The notes: generated from the letters alone by a model not told the origin. Shown: positions 1 through 8,175, numbered from the stretch's first letter. The stretch: DNA of 58,556 nucleotides from Bacillota bacterium (GCA_023410645.1 JAEYPQ010000055.1:1-58556), one strand, 5' to 3'. Numbers and translations are program-made.

Positions 1-108
1 GGAGCAACAGGTCCAACAGGTCCAGCAGGAGCAGACGGAGCAACAGGTCCAACAGGTCCAGCAGGAGCAGACGGAGCAACAGGTCCAACAGGTCCAGCAG
101 GAGCAGAT
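1..108 (+). repeat. Three tandem 36-base coding repeats
   Basis: A 12-codon unit encoding GATGPTGPAGAD is repeated at 1-36, 37-72 and 73-108. The third copy differs by one silent base (GAT for GAC). The array probably extends beyond the left edge. Near-identity at the DNA level suggests recent expansion, so copy number could vary between strains or be collapsed in assembly. Confidence 0.95.
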
Positions 109-162
109 GGAGCAACAGGTCCAACAGGTCCAACAGGTCCGACAGGCCCAGCAGGTCCGTAA
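1..162 (+). CDS. Collagen-like Gly-X-Y repeat protein, C-terminal end (partial)
   Basis: The frame is open from the window edge to the TAA at 160-162. All 53 visible residues are Gly-X-Y triplets rich in GPT, GPA, GAT and GAD, the pattern of bacterial collagen-like proteins that form triple-helical surface or exosporium fibres (BclA/Scl type). The protein ends on Gly-Pro with no globular C-terminal domain, LPXTG signal or membrane segment, which is unusual for Scl-type proteins. Base composition is far richer in G+C than the rest of the window, as triplet coding for Gly/Pro/Ala forces. The N-terminus, and with it the anchoring mode, lies outside the window. Confidence 0.85.
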   Translation, partial: GATGPTGPAGADGATGPTGPAGADGATGPTGPAGADGATGPTGPTGPTGPAGP

Positions 163-464
163 TTCAATGAATAGTTAATATTGATTAAATAGATATTATA
201 TTATTTAAAATGTTGATAATATTTGCAGACAATTAGATAGATAACATAAGTATATTATCTATAAAGAAAAAATTAAATATATTACAAATAATTAATAATT
301 TTATAATACTGATATTTAATAAATATTAAAAAATGCACTATACCCTTATTTAGTAAAAAAGAGTATAGTGCATATATTATGTTAATATATATTAGAAAAA
401 TAGAATTGAGTAATGTTAAATAAGAAATAGTACAACTTATATCACCATATATATATTTAAAAGA
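163..464. other. AT-rich intergenic region between convergent genes
   Basis: About 300 bases separate the stop of the collagen-like gene from the stop of the LCP gene on the other strand. I find no convincing open frame or RNA gene. The only clear structure is the hairpin at 333-373 that serves the minus-strand gene. I see no obvious intrinsic terminator for the collagen-like gene. Confidence 0.7.
333..373 (-). terminator. Intrinsic terminator of the LCP gene
   Basis: Perfect 11-base arms (333-343 and 363-373) are followed, on the minus strand, by a T-run (the A-run just left of 333). The orientation fits termination of the minus-strand LCP gene ending at 465. Confidence 0.8.
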
Positions 465-2201
465 TTAATTTTGATATATATCTACATCATTATCGTTGTC
501 ATTATCATTGTCATTATTATTGTCATTATCATTCTCATTAGTATTTCCAGGATTTTCTACGTTTGTATTTTCATTATTAGGCTTATTATTTTCTTCTTCA
601 TCAATAATAATATTATTATTATTACTTGTAGTATTATTTCCAGTATTGGTATTAGTATTATTATTTTTTGTAGGTGCTTGTGTAGTATCGGTTGCATTTT
701 TTACTTCAGTATAAGAGCTATCTAATTTAGTTCCACCTAAAACAGAAGCGATTTTTTCTTTTGCATTATCAACACTATCTTGATTTAGAATAACAACTGA
801 TAATTTTTGCTTGCTGTAACTGTATGTGTATTGACTACTACCATTTCCATCTAAAGTTATTGAAGTTACTGTCCATTTAGAACCAGTTGAAATTTGATAT
901 TTTATTAGCTCTGTTATTTTATCTGTAGGCATATTAGTTTGGAATTTACCAGATAGTGAATTTAATAGTGTACTATATTTAGTAATAATTGATGGAGTAG
1001 AGGCTTTCCTTATTATTGCTTCGATAACAGATTGTTGATTTTGTCCACGCATTATATCACCTTCTGCAAATGCTTTTCTTTCTCTAGCAAATGCTAATGC
1101 TTGAGCTCCATTCATATTATTGTATCCACTCACAAAATGATAATTTCCTATATATGATGTAAAGGCATATTTAGAATAGGCGGTAATTCCATCTAAAGTA
1201 TTTACAATACTTTCAACGGAAGAGAAATTAACCTTAAAATAATAGTTAATATCAATTCCAAGTAAGTCCTCAATTGTTTTTACAGACATATCTATACCAT
1301 ATATTCCGGCATGAGTTAATTTATCTTTGTAGCCTGTTGTGCCATGTAATTTAATATACGAATCTCTCGGAATATTTGTAAGCAATATTTGTTTTGTATT
1401 TGGATTTACGGTAACAATAATATTTACATCACTTCTTGAAACTGTACCAATGTCACCGTATGTGTCAATACCACTTATGTATATATTAAAAGGTTCTGAA
1501 GAAACCATCGCTTCTTTTGAAATACTTTCAACAGTGGATTTAATACTAAATGTATAAATTACTTTTGCTTTTTCAAAGAAATCAGCAGCTTCTTCTTCTA
1601 GTATTGCTTTTTGAGAATCCTCTATTACTATCGAATCTACATCTTTACTAAGTAAAGAATCTCTTAATTCACTTATATCTTCATATGCAACATATGTAGG
1701 ATTAACTGAAGAATTTAATTCATTTTTTATAGAATCAATATTTGTATCTTCATTATTAATATATCCCATAGTTTTTCCATTTAGATCGGACAATTTGTTA
1801 TATGTATTGTTATTTAATACTATTACTGAGTAATTTTGGATTTCATAATCTGAGTTAGTAATGTTATCAAGAAAATTATCAAGTTTTAAACAATAATTCA
1901 CTCCAATAGATAATATTGCAATAAATAAAACAGATATAATATCTAAAATTATTCTTGTTTTTTTCTTAATAGATTTAAAAAATTGTAAAAAGAAAAAGCT
2001 ACCCGATATAGCAACTAGAGCTATTGTAAGTATAATTAGATATTTTGTTGGTAGTACATTTGCATTTTTAAAAACTATTATAGACACAAAATATAAAATT
2101 AAAAATGCAGCTGATATTAATTTACTAATTAAATTTAAGGCTTTACTTTCAGTTGTTTTATTTAAATATTCATTACTTTTTATACGATTTTTATCTTTCA
2201 A
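465..2201 (-). CDS. LytR-CpsA-Psr (LCP) family cell-wall glycopolymer ligase
   Basis: LCP enzymes move undecaprenyl-linked glycopolymers (teichoic acid, capsule) onto peptidoglycan outside the membrane. The N-terminal ~105 residues hold three membrane segments. Residues ~110-235 form an accessory extracellular domain like that of streptococcal Cps2A. The catalytic LCP domain follows, with the TNIPRDSY motif, the KVNFSSVESIV segment and the conserved Arg-rich block AFARERKAF...GDIMRGQNQQ. The C-terminal ~70 residues are a low-complexity Asn/Asp/Thr tail. The start is TTG at 2201, placed by GGAGGG at 2211-2216. A promoter (TTGATT, 17 bases, TATACT) lies at 2238-2266. The gene is monocistronic. 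The family is certain; the polymer attached is unknown. Confidence 0.93.
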   Translation of the reverse strand: MKDKNRIKSNEYLNKTTESKALNLISKLISAAFLILYFVSIIVFKNANVLPTKYLIILTIALVAISGSFFFLQFFKSIKKKTRIILDIISVLFIAILSIGVNYCLKLDNFLDNITNSDYEIQNYSVIVLNNNTYNKLSDLNGKTMGYINNEDTNIDSIKNELNSSVNPTYVAYEDISELRDSLLSKDVDSIVIEDSQKAILEEEAADFFEKAKVIYTFSIKSTVESISKEAMVSSEPFNIYISGIDTYGDIGTVSRSDVNIIVTVNPNTKQILLTNIPRDSYIKLHGTTGYKDKLTHAGIYGIDMSVKTIEDLLGIDINYYFKVNFSSVESIVNTLDGITAYSKYAFTSYIGNYHFVSGYNNMNGAQALAFARERKAFAEGDIMRGQNQQSVIEAIIRKASTPSIITKYSTLLNSLSGKFQTNMPTDKITELIKYQISTGSKWTVTSITLDGNGSSQYTYSYSKQKLSVVILNQDSVDNAKEKIASVLGGTKLDSSYTEVKNATDTTQAPTKNNNTNTNTGNNTTSNNNNIIIDEEENNKPNNENTNVENPGNTNENDNDNNNDNDNDNDNDVDIYQN

Positions 2202-2237
2202 TTTAAAATTCCCTCCAATTTATAAATATTAATTATT

Positions 2238-2266
2238 AGTATAATATATTAATAATTAAAAATCAA
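2238..2266 (-). promoter_or_regulatory. Sigma-A promoter of the LCP gene
   Basis: Read on the minus strand: TTGATT (2266-2261), a 17-base spacer, TATACT (2243-2238), about 35 bases ahead of the TTG start. Confidence 0.65.
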
Positions 2267-2380
2267 CTTTTATCACAGTTTATTCACAAATAATTAAAAT
2301 ACTATTAAAAATATTTATTTATTTTCTTGCATATGTTAAAATAAATAATATGTAGAAAAGTGCGATGAAAGGATGAATTT

Positions 2381-2917
2381 ATGAAAAATATCGTAAATAT
2401 ATTAACTTTATCTAGAATAATATTTTCAATATTAATGGCTATGAATTATAATAATAAAATTATTTTAGTAATATTATTTTTATATTGTGGTTTATCTGAT
2501 ATATTAGATGGTTACTTAGCTAGAAGATATAATGTTGATAGTGATAATGGAGCTAAAATGGATACAATTGCTGATTTAGTTTTCTTTTGTGTAATAATGT
2601 ATATTTTGCTTATAATGGTTCCAATAGAAATATTGAGTAAATTTATAGTATATATTGTTATTACATTTATATTAAAAGTAATAGCAATTATAATAGCATG
2701 GTATAAATATAAAGAATTTGTTATTTTACATACAATATTAAATAAAATAACAGGAATATTAATTTTTATATCTACATTAATATTCTTCATATATAATAAT
2801 GTAAATATTTATTATATAGTTATAATATCGTCCGCAATAGCTTCAATTGAAGAAATTATAATTAATTTACAGGAAAAAACATTAAACAGAGATATTAAAA
2901 GTATATTGAAAAAATAA
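2381..2917 (+). CDS. CDP-alcohol phosphatidyltransferase (PgsA-like)
   Basis: Integral membrane enzyme that transfers a phosphatidyl group from CDP-diacylglycerol to an alcohol such as glycerol-3-phosphate. The complete family signature D-G-x2-A-R-x8-G-x3-D-x3-D is present at residues 43-65 (Asp43, Gly44, Ala47, Arg48, Gly57, Asp61, Asp65). The N-terminus NIVNILTLSRI matches the usual NxxNxLTxxR start. About five or six hydrophobic segments cover its 178 residues, the normal length. Many T/A-rich codons. It stands alone between the LCP gene and the flavoenzyme. Which alcohol it uses cannot be told; a housekeeping pgsA may lie elsewhere. Confidence 0.85.
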   Translation: MKNIVNILTLSRIIFSILMAMNYNNKIILVILFLYCGLSDILDGYLARRYNVDSDNGAKMDTIADLVFFCVIMYILLIMVPIEILSKFIVYIVITFILKVIAIIIAWYKYKEFVILHTILNKITGILIFISTLIFFIYNNVNIYYIVIISSAIASIEEIIINLQEKTLNRDIKSILKK

Positions 2918-3001
2918 TAGAGCCTATCATATTAAATTTTAATTGTGTCAGTAACATTACATGGACAAGTAGAATATTATTTAGTATGAAGGTGTTATTT
3001 T

Positions 3002-4348
3002 ATGAATGATAGTTTTTACAATGGATTAACTGGACAAATCATTACACCAAATGATCCTGAATATGAGGCTGACAGACAGATATGGAATAGGGCTATACAA
3101 AAATTTCCAAAGGTTATTGTTTATTGCTATAATGAACAAGATATAAGAAATGCCATTTTATGGGCAAGAAATAGATGTATAGGAATAAGAATTAGAACTG
3201 GTGGTCATAATTATGAAGGATATTCAATTGGAAATGATATTTTAGTAATAGACATAAGTAGAATGAATAAACTTGAGTTTGATGAAAATGAAAGAATACT
3301 AAGGATACAAGGTGGAGTTGTTAATACTCAAATATATGAACTTTTAGGAAATTTGGGATATCCCTTTCCAAGTGGTACATGCCCCACTGTTGGAGCTGTA
3401 GGACTTACTTTAGGTGGTGGATGGGGCCTTTCATGTAGAAGATATGGACTTGTTTGTGATAGTTTATTAAGTTTAGAATTGGTAGATTATAATGGAAGAA
3501 TATTAACTGCTAATAGTTGCCAAAATTCAAATTTGTTTTGGGCTTGTAGAGGTGGCGGCGGAGGAAACTTTGGCGTTGTAACTTCTATGACATTTAAGGT
3601 TCCTGAAAAAGTTAATGGAGTTTCTTTTATAGAATTTTATTATTCAAATGCAAATAGAGAAGTAATGGAAGTATTTATTTATATATGGCAAAATTTATTA
3701 AAAAAATTAGATGATAGAATGACTTTAGTATCAAGAATATATAATTCACCAGCAGAAGGAAAAGCAATATATGGTAATGGAATTTTTTATGGCACAGCAG
3801 AAGAAGCATATGAAATTTTAAAACCATTTCAACTATTAACAGGTATGAGCTTAACTGCACAGTATATGCCATTTATTGATGCCATAAGAAGAATAGAATA
3901 TATGTATCCAGCATACGAAAAGTTTAAATCTACTGGTAGATTTGTACAAAGAGATTATGATTATGAAGAGATAAGAAATCTTATTAGTATAGTACAAGAA
4001 AGACCAGAGGGATCTTTATTTTCTGGATTTTCATTATTTGCTTTAGGTGGAAAAGTAAAAGAAAAGAATAAATATGAAACAGCATTTTATTATAGAAATT
4101 CAAGATATATACTATCTATACAATCACGATGGGAAGATGATATATATGCAGAAGAAAATATAAAATGGGTTAATAATAATTTTGAATATGTAAAATCTAT
4201 AACAAGAGGATCATATATTAATTTTCCATTTAACAAACTTAGATATTATGTAGAAGAATATTATGGAAAAAATGCATTAAGATTAAGAGCAATAAATGAA
4301 AAATATGATCCATGTAATGTATTTAGATTTCCACAAAGTATAAACTAG
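3002..4348 (+). CDS. FAD-dependent oxidoreductase, berberine bridge enzyme-like
   Basis: 448 residues, the family's usual length, with an N-terminal PCMH-type FAD-binding domain and a C-terminal BBE motif (YDPCNVFRFPQSI). His69 in RTGGHNYEGYS and Cys127 in SGTCPTVGAVGL sit where BBE-like enzymes attach FAD by two covalent bonds, so bicovalent flavinylation is likely. GLTLGGGWG and ACRGGGGGNFGV bind the FAD diphosphate. Such oxidases act on sugars or secondary metabolites; Bacillus relatives include the spore-coat protein CotQ. No signal peptide is seen. It is followed by its own terminator. The substrate is unknown. Confidence 0.9.
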   Translation: MNDSFYNGLTGQIITPNDPEYEADRQIWNRAIQKFPKVIVYCYNEQDIRNAILWARNRCIGIRIRTGGHNYEGYSIGNDILVIDISRMNKLEFDENERILRIQGGVVNTQIYELLGNLGYPFPSGTCPTVGAVGLTLGGGWGLSCRRYGLVCDSLLSLELVDYNGRILTANSCQNSNLFWACRGGGGGNFGVVTSMTFKVPEKVNGVSFIEFYYSNANREVMEVFIYIWQNLLKKLDDRMTLVSRIYNSPAEGKAIYGNGIFYGTAEEAYEILKPFQLLTGMSLTAQYMPFIDAIRRIEYMYPAYEKFKSTGRFVQRDYDYEEIRNLISIVQERPEGSLFSGFSLFALGGKVKEKNKYETAFYYRNSRYILSIQSRWEDDIYAEENIKWVNNNFEYVKSITRGSYINFPFNKLRYYVEEYYGKNALRLRAINEKYDPCNVFRFPQSIN

Positions 4349-4377
4349 AATAATAATGTAATTTGAGTTTAATAAAG

Positions 4378-4405
4378 CTGGTATCAGATTTGATATCAGT
4401 TTTTT
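4378..4405 (+). terminator. Intrinsic terminator
   Basis: A 9-base-pair stem (4378-4386 with 4391-4399, one G-U pair) and a four-base loop are followed by six T at 4400-4405. It ends the flavoenzyme transcript. Confidence 0.85.
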
Positions 4406-4424
4406 GTTACTTTTTATAAATATA

Positions 4425-4453
4425 TTGTATTATTAATACTAATAAGTTATAAT
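4425..4453 (+). promoter_or_regulatory. Sigma-A promoter of the MazG-like gene
   Basis: TTGTAT (4425-4430), 17-base spacer, TATAAT (4448-4453). It opens the run of genes beginning at 4500. Confidence 0.65.
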
Positions 4454-4499
4454 TTAAAAAAGTGAACTAAGTAATATAGTTTAATTGGAGGAATTTAAA

Positions 4500-4856
4500 A
4501 TGGATAAAAACACTAGTCTAGAAGAAGTAAAAGATGCAGTAAAGAAATTTTGCGAAATTAGAGAATGGAATCATCATACACCTAAAGATCTTGCAATTAT
4601 GATAACAGTAGAGGCTGCTGAACTTTTAGAAATTTTTAGATATAAAAAAGATGAAGAAATAAAAGAGTTATTTAATGGTGAAAAAAGAATAGATATTGAA
4701 GATGAAATTTCTGATGTTTTATTTAATTTATTAAGATTTGTAGAATTAAATAACATTGATTTATCAACAGCTTTTTATAACAAACTTGAAAAAAATAATA
4801 AAAAATATCCTGTTGAAAAATCAAGGGGTTCTAGTAAAAAGTATAATGAATTATAG
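4500..4856 (+). CDS. MazG-like nucleotide pyrophosphohydrolase
   Basis: All-alpha NTP pyrophosphatase of the MazG/RS21-C6 type, which hydrolyses (d)NTPs to the monophosphate plus pyrophosphate, often to remove damaged or non-canonical nucleotides. The metal-binding acidic residues are visible as VEAAE on one helix and EDEISD on the next (ExxE...ExxD pattern). The ATG at 4500 is preferred over the upstream in-frame TTG at 4485 because GGAGG at 4487-4491 then lies at correct spacing. 118 residues, normal for a single-domain member. It is the first of three putative nucleotide hydrolases in this run. Confidence 0.85.
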   Translation: MDKNTSLEEVKDAVKKFCEIREWNHHTPKDLAIMITVEAAELLEIFRYKKDEEIKELFNGEKRIDIEDEISDVLFNLLRFVELNNIDLSTAFYNKLEKNNKKYPVEKSRGSSKKYNEL

Positions 4857-4868
4857 GCAGGTAAAAGT

Positions 4869-5588
4869 ATGAATCTAGAGCAGTTTAATTATATTGAGTT
4901 TGAAGATGGTAGAGTAATTAAATATATTATAAATAAAGGGAAAAGAAAAAATATATATATTTCCATTCAAGATGGTAATGTAATTGTAAAAACACCTAAA
5001 TGCATTTCTGAGAGTAAAATACACGAGATAGTTATGAGTAAGAGTAAATGGATTTATAAAAAGTTATTATTAGTAAATGAAAAGGCAAATTCTAAAAAAC
5101 AATTTGTAAATGGTGAAATATTTAGAATACTTGGCAAGGATTATATTCTTGCTATAGTGTTTAATTATGAAAAGGCATTTAATGTAGAAAAAGATAATGA
5201 AAAATTATACGTATATTTACCAAATACATATTTAAATATAGAACGTATTAAAGTTGAGAATGAAATTAAAAAATTGGTTGAGGATTATTATTTAAAATTA
5301 GCAAATGAAGAAGTAAGATATGCAATGAATGTTGTTACTAATGAAGTAGGAATAAGTCCAAATAAATATAGAGTTAGAAATCTGAAGAGGGCTTGGGGAA
5401 ATTGTTCATCAACTAGAAACATAACTATAAATGTAAATCTAGTAAAATATAGTAAAGAGGCAATTAGATATGTTGTATTACATGAAGTATGCCATTTAAA
5501 ATATATGAACCATTCAAAAGAATTTTGGAATTTGGTTAAATATTATATGGAAGATTATAAAAAAATACAAGAAGAATTAAAGAAGTAA
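4869..5588 (+). CDS. YgjP-type zinc metallohydrolase (WLM/DUF45 family)
   Basis: The zinc site HEVCH (His205, Glu206, His209) plus a downstream His215 in MNHSKEFW, and the preceding RAWGNCSSTRNITIN block, define the YgjP/SprT-like DUF45 family. The fold looks like a metallopeptidase, but as I recall the E. coli member is annotated as a UTP pyrophosphatase. The gene begins 12 bases after the MazG-like gene, so the two are co-transcribed. 239 residues, the usual length. Whether it cleaves peptide or nucleotide is not decided by sequence alone; the MazG neighbours favour a nucleotide role. Confidence 0.85.
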   Translation: MNLEQFNYIEFEDGRVIKYIINKGKRKNIYISIQDGNVIVKTPKCISESKIHEIVMSKSKWIYKKLLLVNEKANSKKQFVNGEIFRILGKDYILAIVFNYEKAFNVEKDNEKLYVYLPNTYLNIERIKVENEIKKLVEDYYLKLANEEVRYAMNVVTNEVGISPNKYRVRNLKRAWGNCSSTRNITINVNLVKYSKEAIRYVVLHEVCHLKYMNHSKEFWNLVKYYMEDYKKIQEELKK

Positions 5589-5621
5589 TACTCAAAAATT
5601 GTATAAAAATATATATAATTG

Positions 5622-5650
5622 TTGAAAACAATTATGATATATGATATAAA
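5622..5650 (+). promoter_or_regulatory. Sigma-A promoter
   Basis: TTGAAA (5622-5627), 17-base spacer ending in TGA, TATAAA (5645-5650), just ahead of the small membrane protein gene. Confidence 0.6.
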
Positions 5651-5668
5651 ATAAATGAGGTGATATTC

Positions 5669-6106
5669 GTGAAATATTTTAAGAAAATAACAATTTTCGT
5701 TATTATAGCCGTTTCTACTTTTTTTCTAATTTTCTTTTATCCGATGTCTAGATTAAGTGCTTATTTTAATATTGATACTAATTATCGTACAATGGATGTT
5801 TATAATAATAATACTGTGTATTCAAATCTTACTAAAATTGTTGATTCAGATATTGATAAAGAATATAAAAATTCTGCAATATCAATATACGGATTTAGCA
5901 CTCAAGCTATGAAGGATCAAGCCAATGAATTTTATAAATTGTTTTTATATGATTCAGCATTATTAGCTTCAATATTGTTTATAATCGGAATTGTAATATT
6001 AGGAAAATATGGCAGGAAAAAGATATATATTAGTGCTTCTTTATTGAGCAGTTCTACTATTTCTTTTATATTTTTAATATATATTTATAATATTTTATAT
6101 AGGTAA
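5669..6106 (+). CDS. Small membrane protein of unknown function
   Basis: I do not recognise a family. The 145 residues show an N-terminal membrane segment (about 5-22), an extracellular-looking stretch of about 70 residues rich in Asn, Asp and Tyr, and two membrane segments near the C-terminus (about 90-110 and 117-142). The GTG at 5669 is preferred over an in-frame GTG at 5660 because the latter lies inside the ribosome binding site GAGGTG at 5656-5661. It lies between the YgjP-type gene and the second MazG-like gene. Confidence 0.7.
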   Translation: MKYFKKITIFVIIAVSTFFLIFFYPMSRLSAYFNIDTNYRTMDVYNNNTVYSNLTKIVDSDIDKEYKNSAISIYGFSTQAMKDQANEFYKLFLYDSALLASILFIIGIVILGKYGRKKIYISASLLSSSTISFIFLIYIYNILYR

Positions 6107-6129
6107 TTAAAAACAGTTAGGAGATATTT

Positions 6130-6450
6130 ATGAAGACATATAATAAATTAGTAAGGGACAAGATACCAGAAATTATAAAAGAAAAAGATAATAAAGTACC
6201 TATTTTTAGGATTTTAGATGATAAGGAATATTTATTTGAATTAAATAAAAAATTACTAGAAGAAGTAAATGAATATATAGAAGAAAATAATGTTGAGGAA
6301 TTGGCTGATATTGTTGAAGTAATATATGGAATTTTAAATTATATGGAAATTTCAGTTGAAGAATTTGAAAAAATTAGAAAAGATAAATCAGAAAAAAGAG
6401 GAGCTTTTTTGGAGAAAATATATCTGGAAAGTGTAGAAGATAATGATTAA
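6130..6450 (+). CDS. PRA-PH/MazG-like nucleoside triphosphate pyrophosphohydrolase
   Basis: The opening YNKLVRDKIPEIIKEK is the hallmark of a clade of short phosphoribosyl-ATP-pyrophosphohydrolase-like proteins that act as house-cleaning NTPases. The acidic helix pair LLEEVNEYIEE...ELADIVEVIYG supplies the ExxE and ExxD-type metal ligands. 106 residues, typical. There is no histidine biosynthesis gene nearby, so a role in HisE-type chemistry is unlikely. It lies 23 bases upstream of the ZIP transporter gene and is probably co-transcribed with it. Confidence 0.85.
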   Translation: MKTYNKLVRDKIPEIIKEKDNKVPIFRILDDKEYLFELNKKLLEEVNEYIEENNVEELADIVEVIYGILNYMEISVEEFEKIRKDKSEKRGAFLEKIYLESVEDND

Positions 6451-6473
6451 GTATTATTAATTTAGGGGGACAT

Positions 6474-7262
6474 ATGAATCAATATATTGGAGTTTTAATT
6501 GGAACGGGAATTACTTTTTTAGCCACTGTATTAGGTGCTGCAATGGTATTTTTCTTTAAAAAAGGAGTAAAACCAAACTTTCAAAGATTCTTTCTTGGAT
6601 TTGCAGCTGGAATAATGATTGCTGCATCTGTTTGGTCATTATTAATACCAGCTATTGAAATGTCAGAAAAACAACCAGGTATTAGTTGGTTACCAGCTGC
6701 TTTAGGTTTTATATTTGGTGGGGTATTTTTATTAATATTAGATACCATAATACCACATTTACACTTTAATGAAGAAAAACCAGAGGGAATGAAATCTTCA
6801 TTTAAGAGGACAACTATGCTTTTTATTGCGGTTACACTGCATAATATACCAGAAGGCATGGCAGTTGGACTTGCCTTTGCAGTTGCTACCACTGCAAATT
6901 CCACAATTACTATTGCTTCTGCGATTGCTCTAACAATTGGTATGGCACTTCAAAACTTTCCTGAAGGTGCTGCTATTTCTTTACCGCTTAGACAAGAGGG
7001 TATGTCTAGATTAAAATCATTTGTATACGGTGCATTATCTGGAATAGTGGAACCACTAGGAGGACTAATTACGGTGGCTTTAGTTGCAACTATTGCAAAT
7101 ATTTTACCTTGGTTTTTATCTTTTGCAGCAGGGGCAATGATATATGTTGTTGTAGAAGAATTAATACCAGAATCACAAACTGAAGAACATTCAAATTTAG
7201 GTACAATTGGTGTAATGTTTGGCTTTGTGATTATGATGGTACTTGATGTTGCACTTGGGTAA
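6474..7262 (+). CDS. ZIP family divalent metal transporter (GufA-type)
   Basis: Eight hydrophobic segments and the two paired metal-site helices characteristic of ZIP carriers: HNIPEGMAVG in the fourth and NFPEGAAI in the fifth. A third motif, VVEELIPE, lies near the end. ZIP proteins bring Zn2+ or other divalent cations into the cytoplasm. 262 residues is normal for bacterial GufA-like members. RBS GGGGA at 6466-6470 precedes the ATG. The loop between segments 3 and 4 holds HLHFNEEKPE, a possible metal-binding stretch. Confidence 0.93.
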   Translation: MNQYIGVLIGTGITFLATVLGAAMVFFFKKGVKPNFQRFFLGFAAGIMIAASVWSLLIPAIEMSEKQPGISWLPAALGFIFGGVFLLILDTIIPHLHFNEEKPEGMKSSFKRTTMLFIAVTLHNIPEGMAVGLAFAVATTANSTITIASAIALTIGMALQNFPEGAAISLPLRQEGMSRLKSFVYGALSGIVEPLGGLITVALVATIANILPWFLSFAAGAMIYVVVEELIPESQTEEHSNLGTIGVMFGFVIMMVLDVALG

Positions 7263-7266
7263 TAAT

Positions 7267-7929
7267 ATGAAAAAGAAATATATATTAAAAATTTTGTTTA
7301 TTGCCTTTATTGTTATAATTATTATTATTTTTATTTTGGCATATAAATTTAATATGATACCCAAAGTCTCATATACTGCTAGTGATTTTAATATACAAGT
7401 TATAAAGAGTGGTATAGATTATGATAATGATGGAATAGATGATTATACGGATATACTTGAAGGCGCTAAAATTGAAGCTTTAAATAAACCAAGATATAAG
7501 AGTAAATATTATGATGGAGGGTATCCACCAGATAATGAGGGGGTATGTACTGATGTTATTTGGCGTGCCTTAGAAAATGCGGGTTATAATTTAAAAGAGT
7601 TAGTCGATGAAGACATAAAATTAAACTTGAATTTATATAATGCAATTGATACTCCTGATCCTAATATTGATTTTAGGAGAGTTAGAAATTTAAAAGTATT
7701 TTTTGATAATAATTATATAGACTTGACTAATGATCCTAGTAAAATTAATGAATGGATGCCTGGTGATATTGTAATATTCGGAGCAGAACATATAGCTATT
7801 ATATCAGATAAAAGAAATAAAGATGGAATACCATATATAATTCATAATGCAGGTCAACCAAATAGAGATGAAGATGCATTAATTTATTGGTATAAAACTA
7901 GAGGGATAACAGGTCATTACAGATTATAA
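7267..7929 (+). CDS. DUF1287 family protein, membrane-anchored
   Basis: An N-terminal membrane anchor (residues ~7-27) is followed by an extracytoplasmic domain matching DUF1287, an NlpC/P60-like fold. The candidate catalytic pair is Cys in GVCTDVIWRAL and His in GAEHIAIIS, with a further His in YIIHNAG. A calcium-loop-like DYDNDGIDDYTD precedes them. The start at 7267 is chosen just after the ZIP stop; an in-frame TTG at 7243 would overlap the ZIP gene. No clear RBS is seen, suggesting translational coupling. Function in the family is not established; a peptidoglycan-related hydrolase is an inference. Confidence 0.8.
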   Translation: MKKKYILKILFIAFIVIIIIIFILAYKFNMIPKVSYTASDFNIQVIKSGIDYDNDGIDDYTDILEGAKIEALNKPRYKSKYYDGGYPPDNEGVCTDVIWRALENAGYNLKELVDEDIKLNLNLYNAIDTPDPNIDFRRVRNLKVFFDNNYIDLTNDPSKINEWMPGDIVIFGAEHIAIISDKRNKDGIPYIIHNAGQPNRDEDALIYWYKTRGITGHYRL

Positions 7930-7943
7930 TAATAATTATTTTT

Positions 7944-7980
7944 AAGAGTTTACATTTATTTGTTTACTCTTTATTTTTTA
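7944..7980 (+). terminator. Probable intrinsic terminator
   Basis: Arms 7944-7949 and 7966-7971, with an inner three-base pairing separated by T-T mismatches, are followed by a T-rich stretch. It would end the ZIP-DUF1287 transcript. The stem is weak. Confidence 0.5.
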
Positions 7981-8076
7981 TCAAAATATCAATATAACAA
8001 ACATGATACTTTAGTGATGTTTGCGTGTTATATACGTGAAATTTCTACAAAATATAAAATATGACAAAATCTGGAT

Positions 8077-8115
8077 TTGACAAATAAAAATGTTTTATGA
8101 TATACTGTATACAGT
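8077..8115 (+). promoter_or_regulatory. Promoter with overlapping palindrome for the glycosyltransferase operon
   Basis: TTGACA (8077-8082), an 18-base spacer, TATACT (8101-8106). A perfect 12-base palindrome, ACTGTATACAGT, at 8104-8115 overlaps the -10 box and the expected start site, so it is a candidate operator. Confidence 0.6.
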
Positions 8116-8175
8116 TTTGCTAATTAATACGTGTCACAACAAATATGTTAATAAAAAAACATGAAAGGGGAAATA

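Noticed and set aside
1..108. Regular 36-base repeats that could suggest a CRISPR array
   Set aside because: The units are contiguous with no spacers and keep a Gly-X-Y reading frame, so they are coding collagen repeats.
471..725. Plus-strand open frames opposite the LCP tail
   Set aside because: They arise from the low-complexity Asn/Asp coding run read in reverse (poly Ile/Val/Leu) and have no ribosome binding site.
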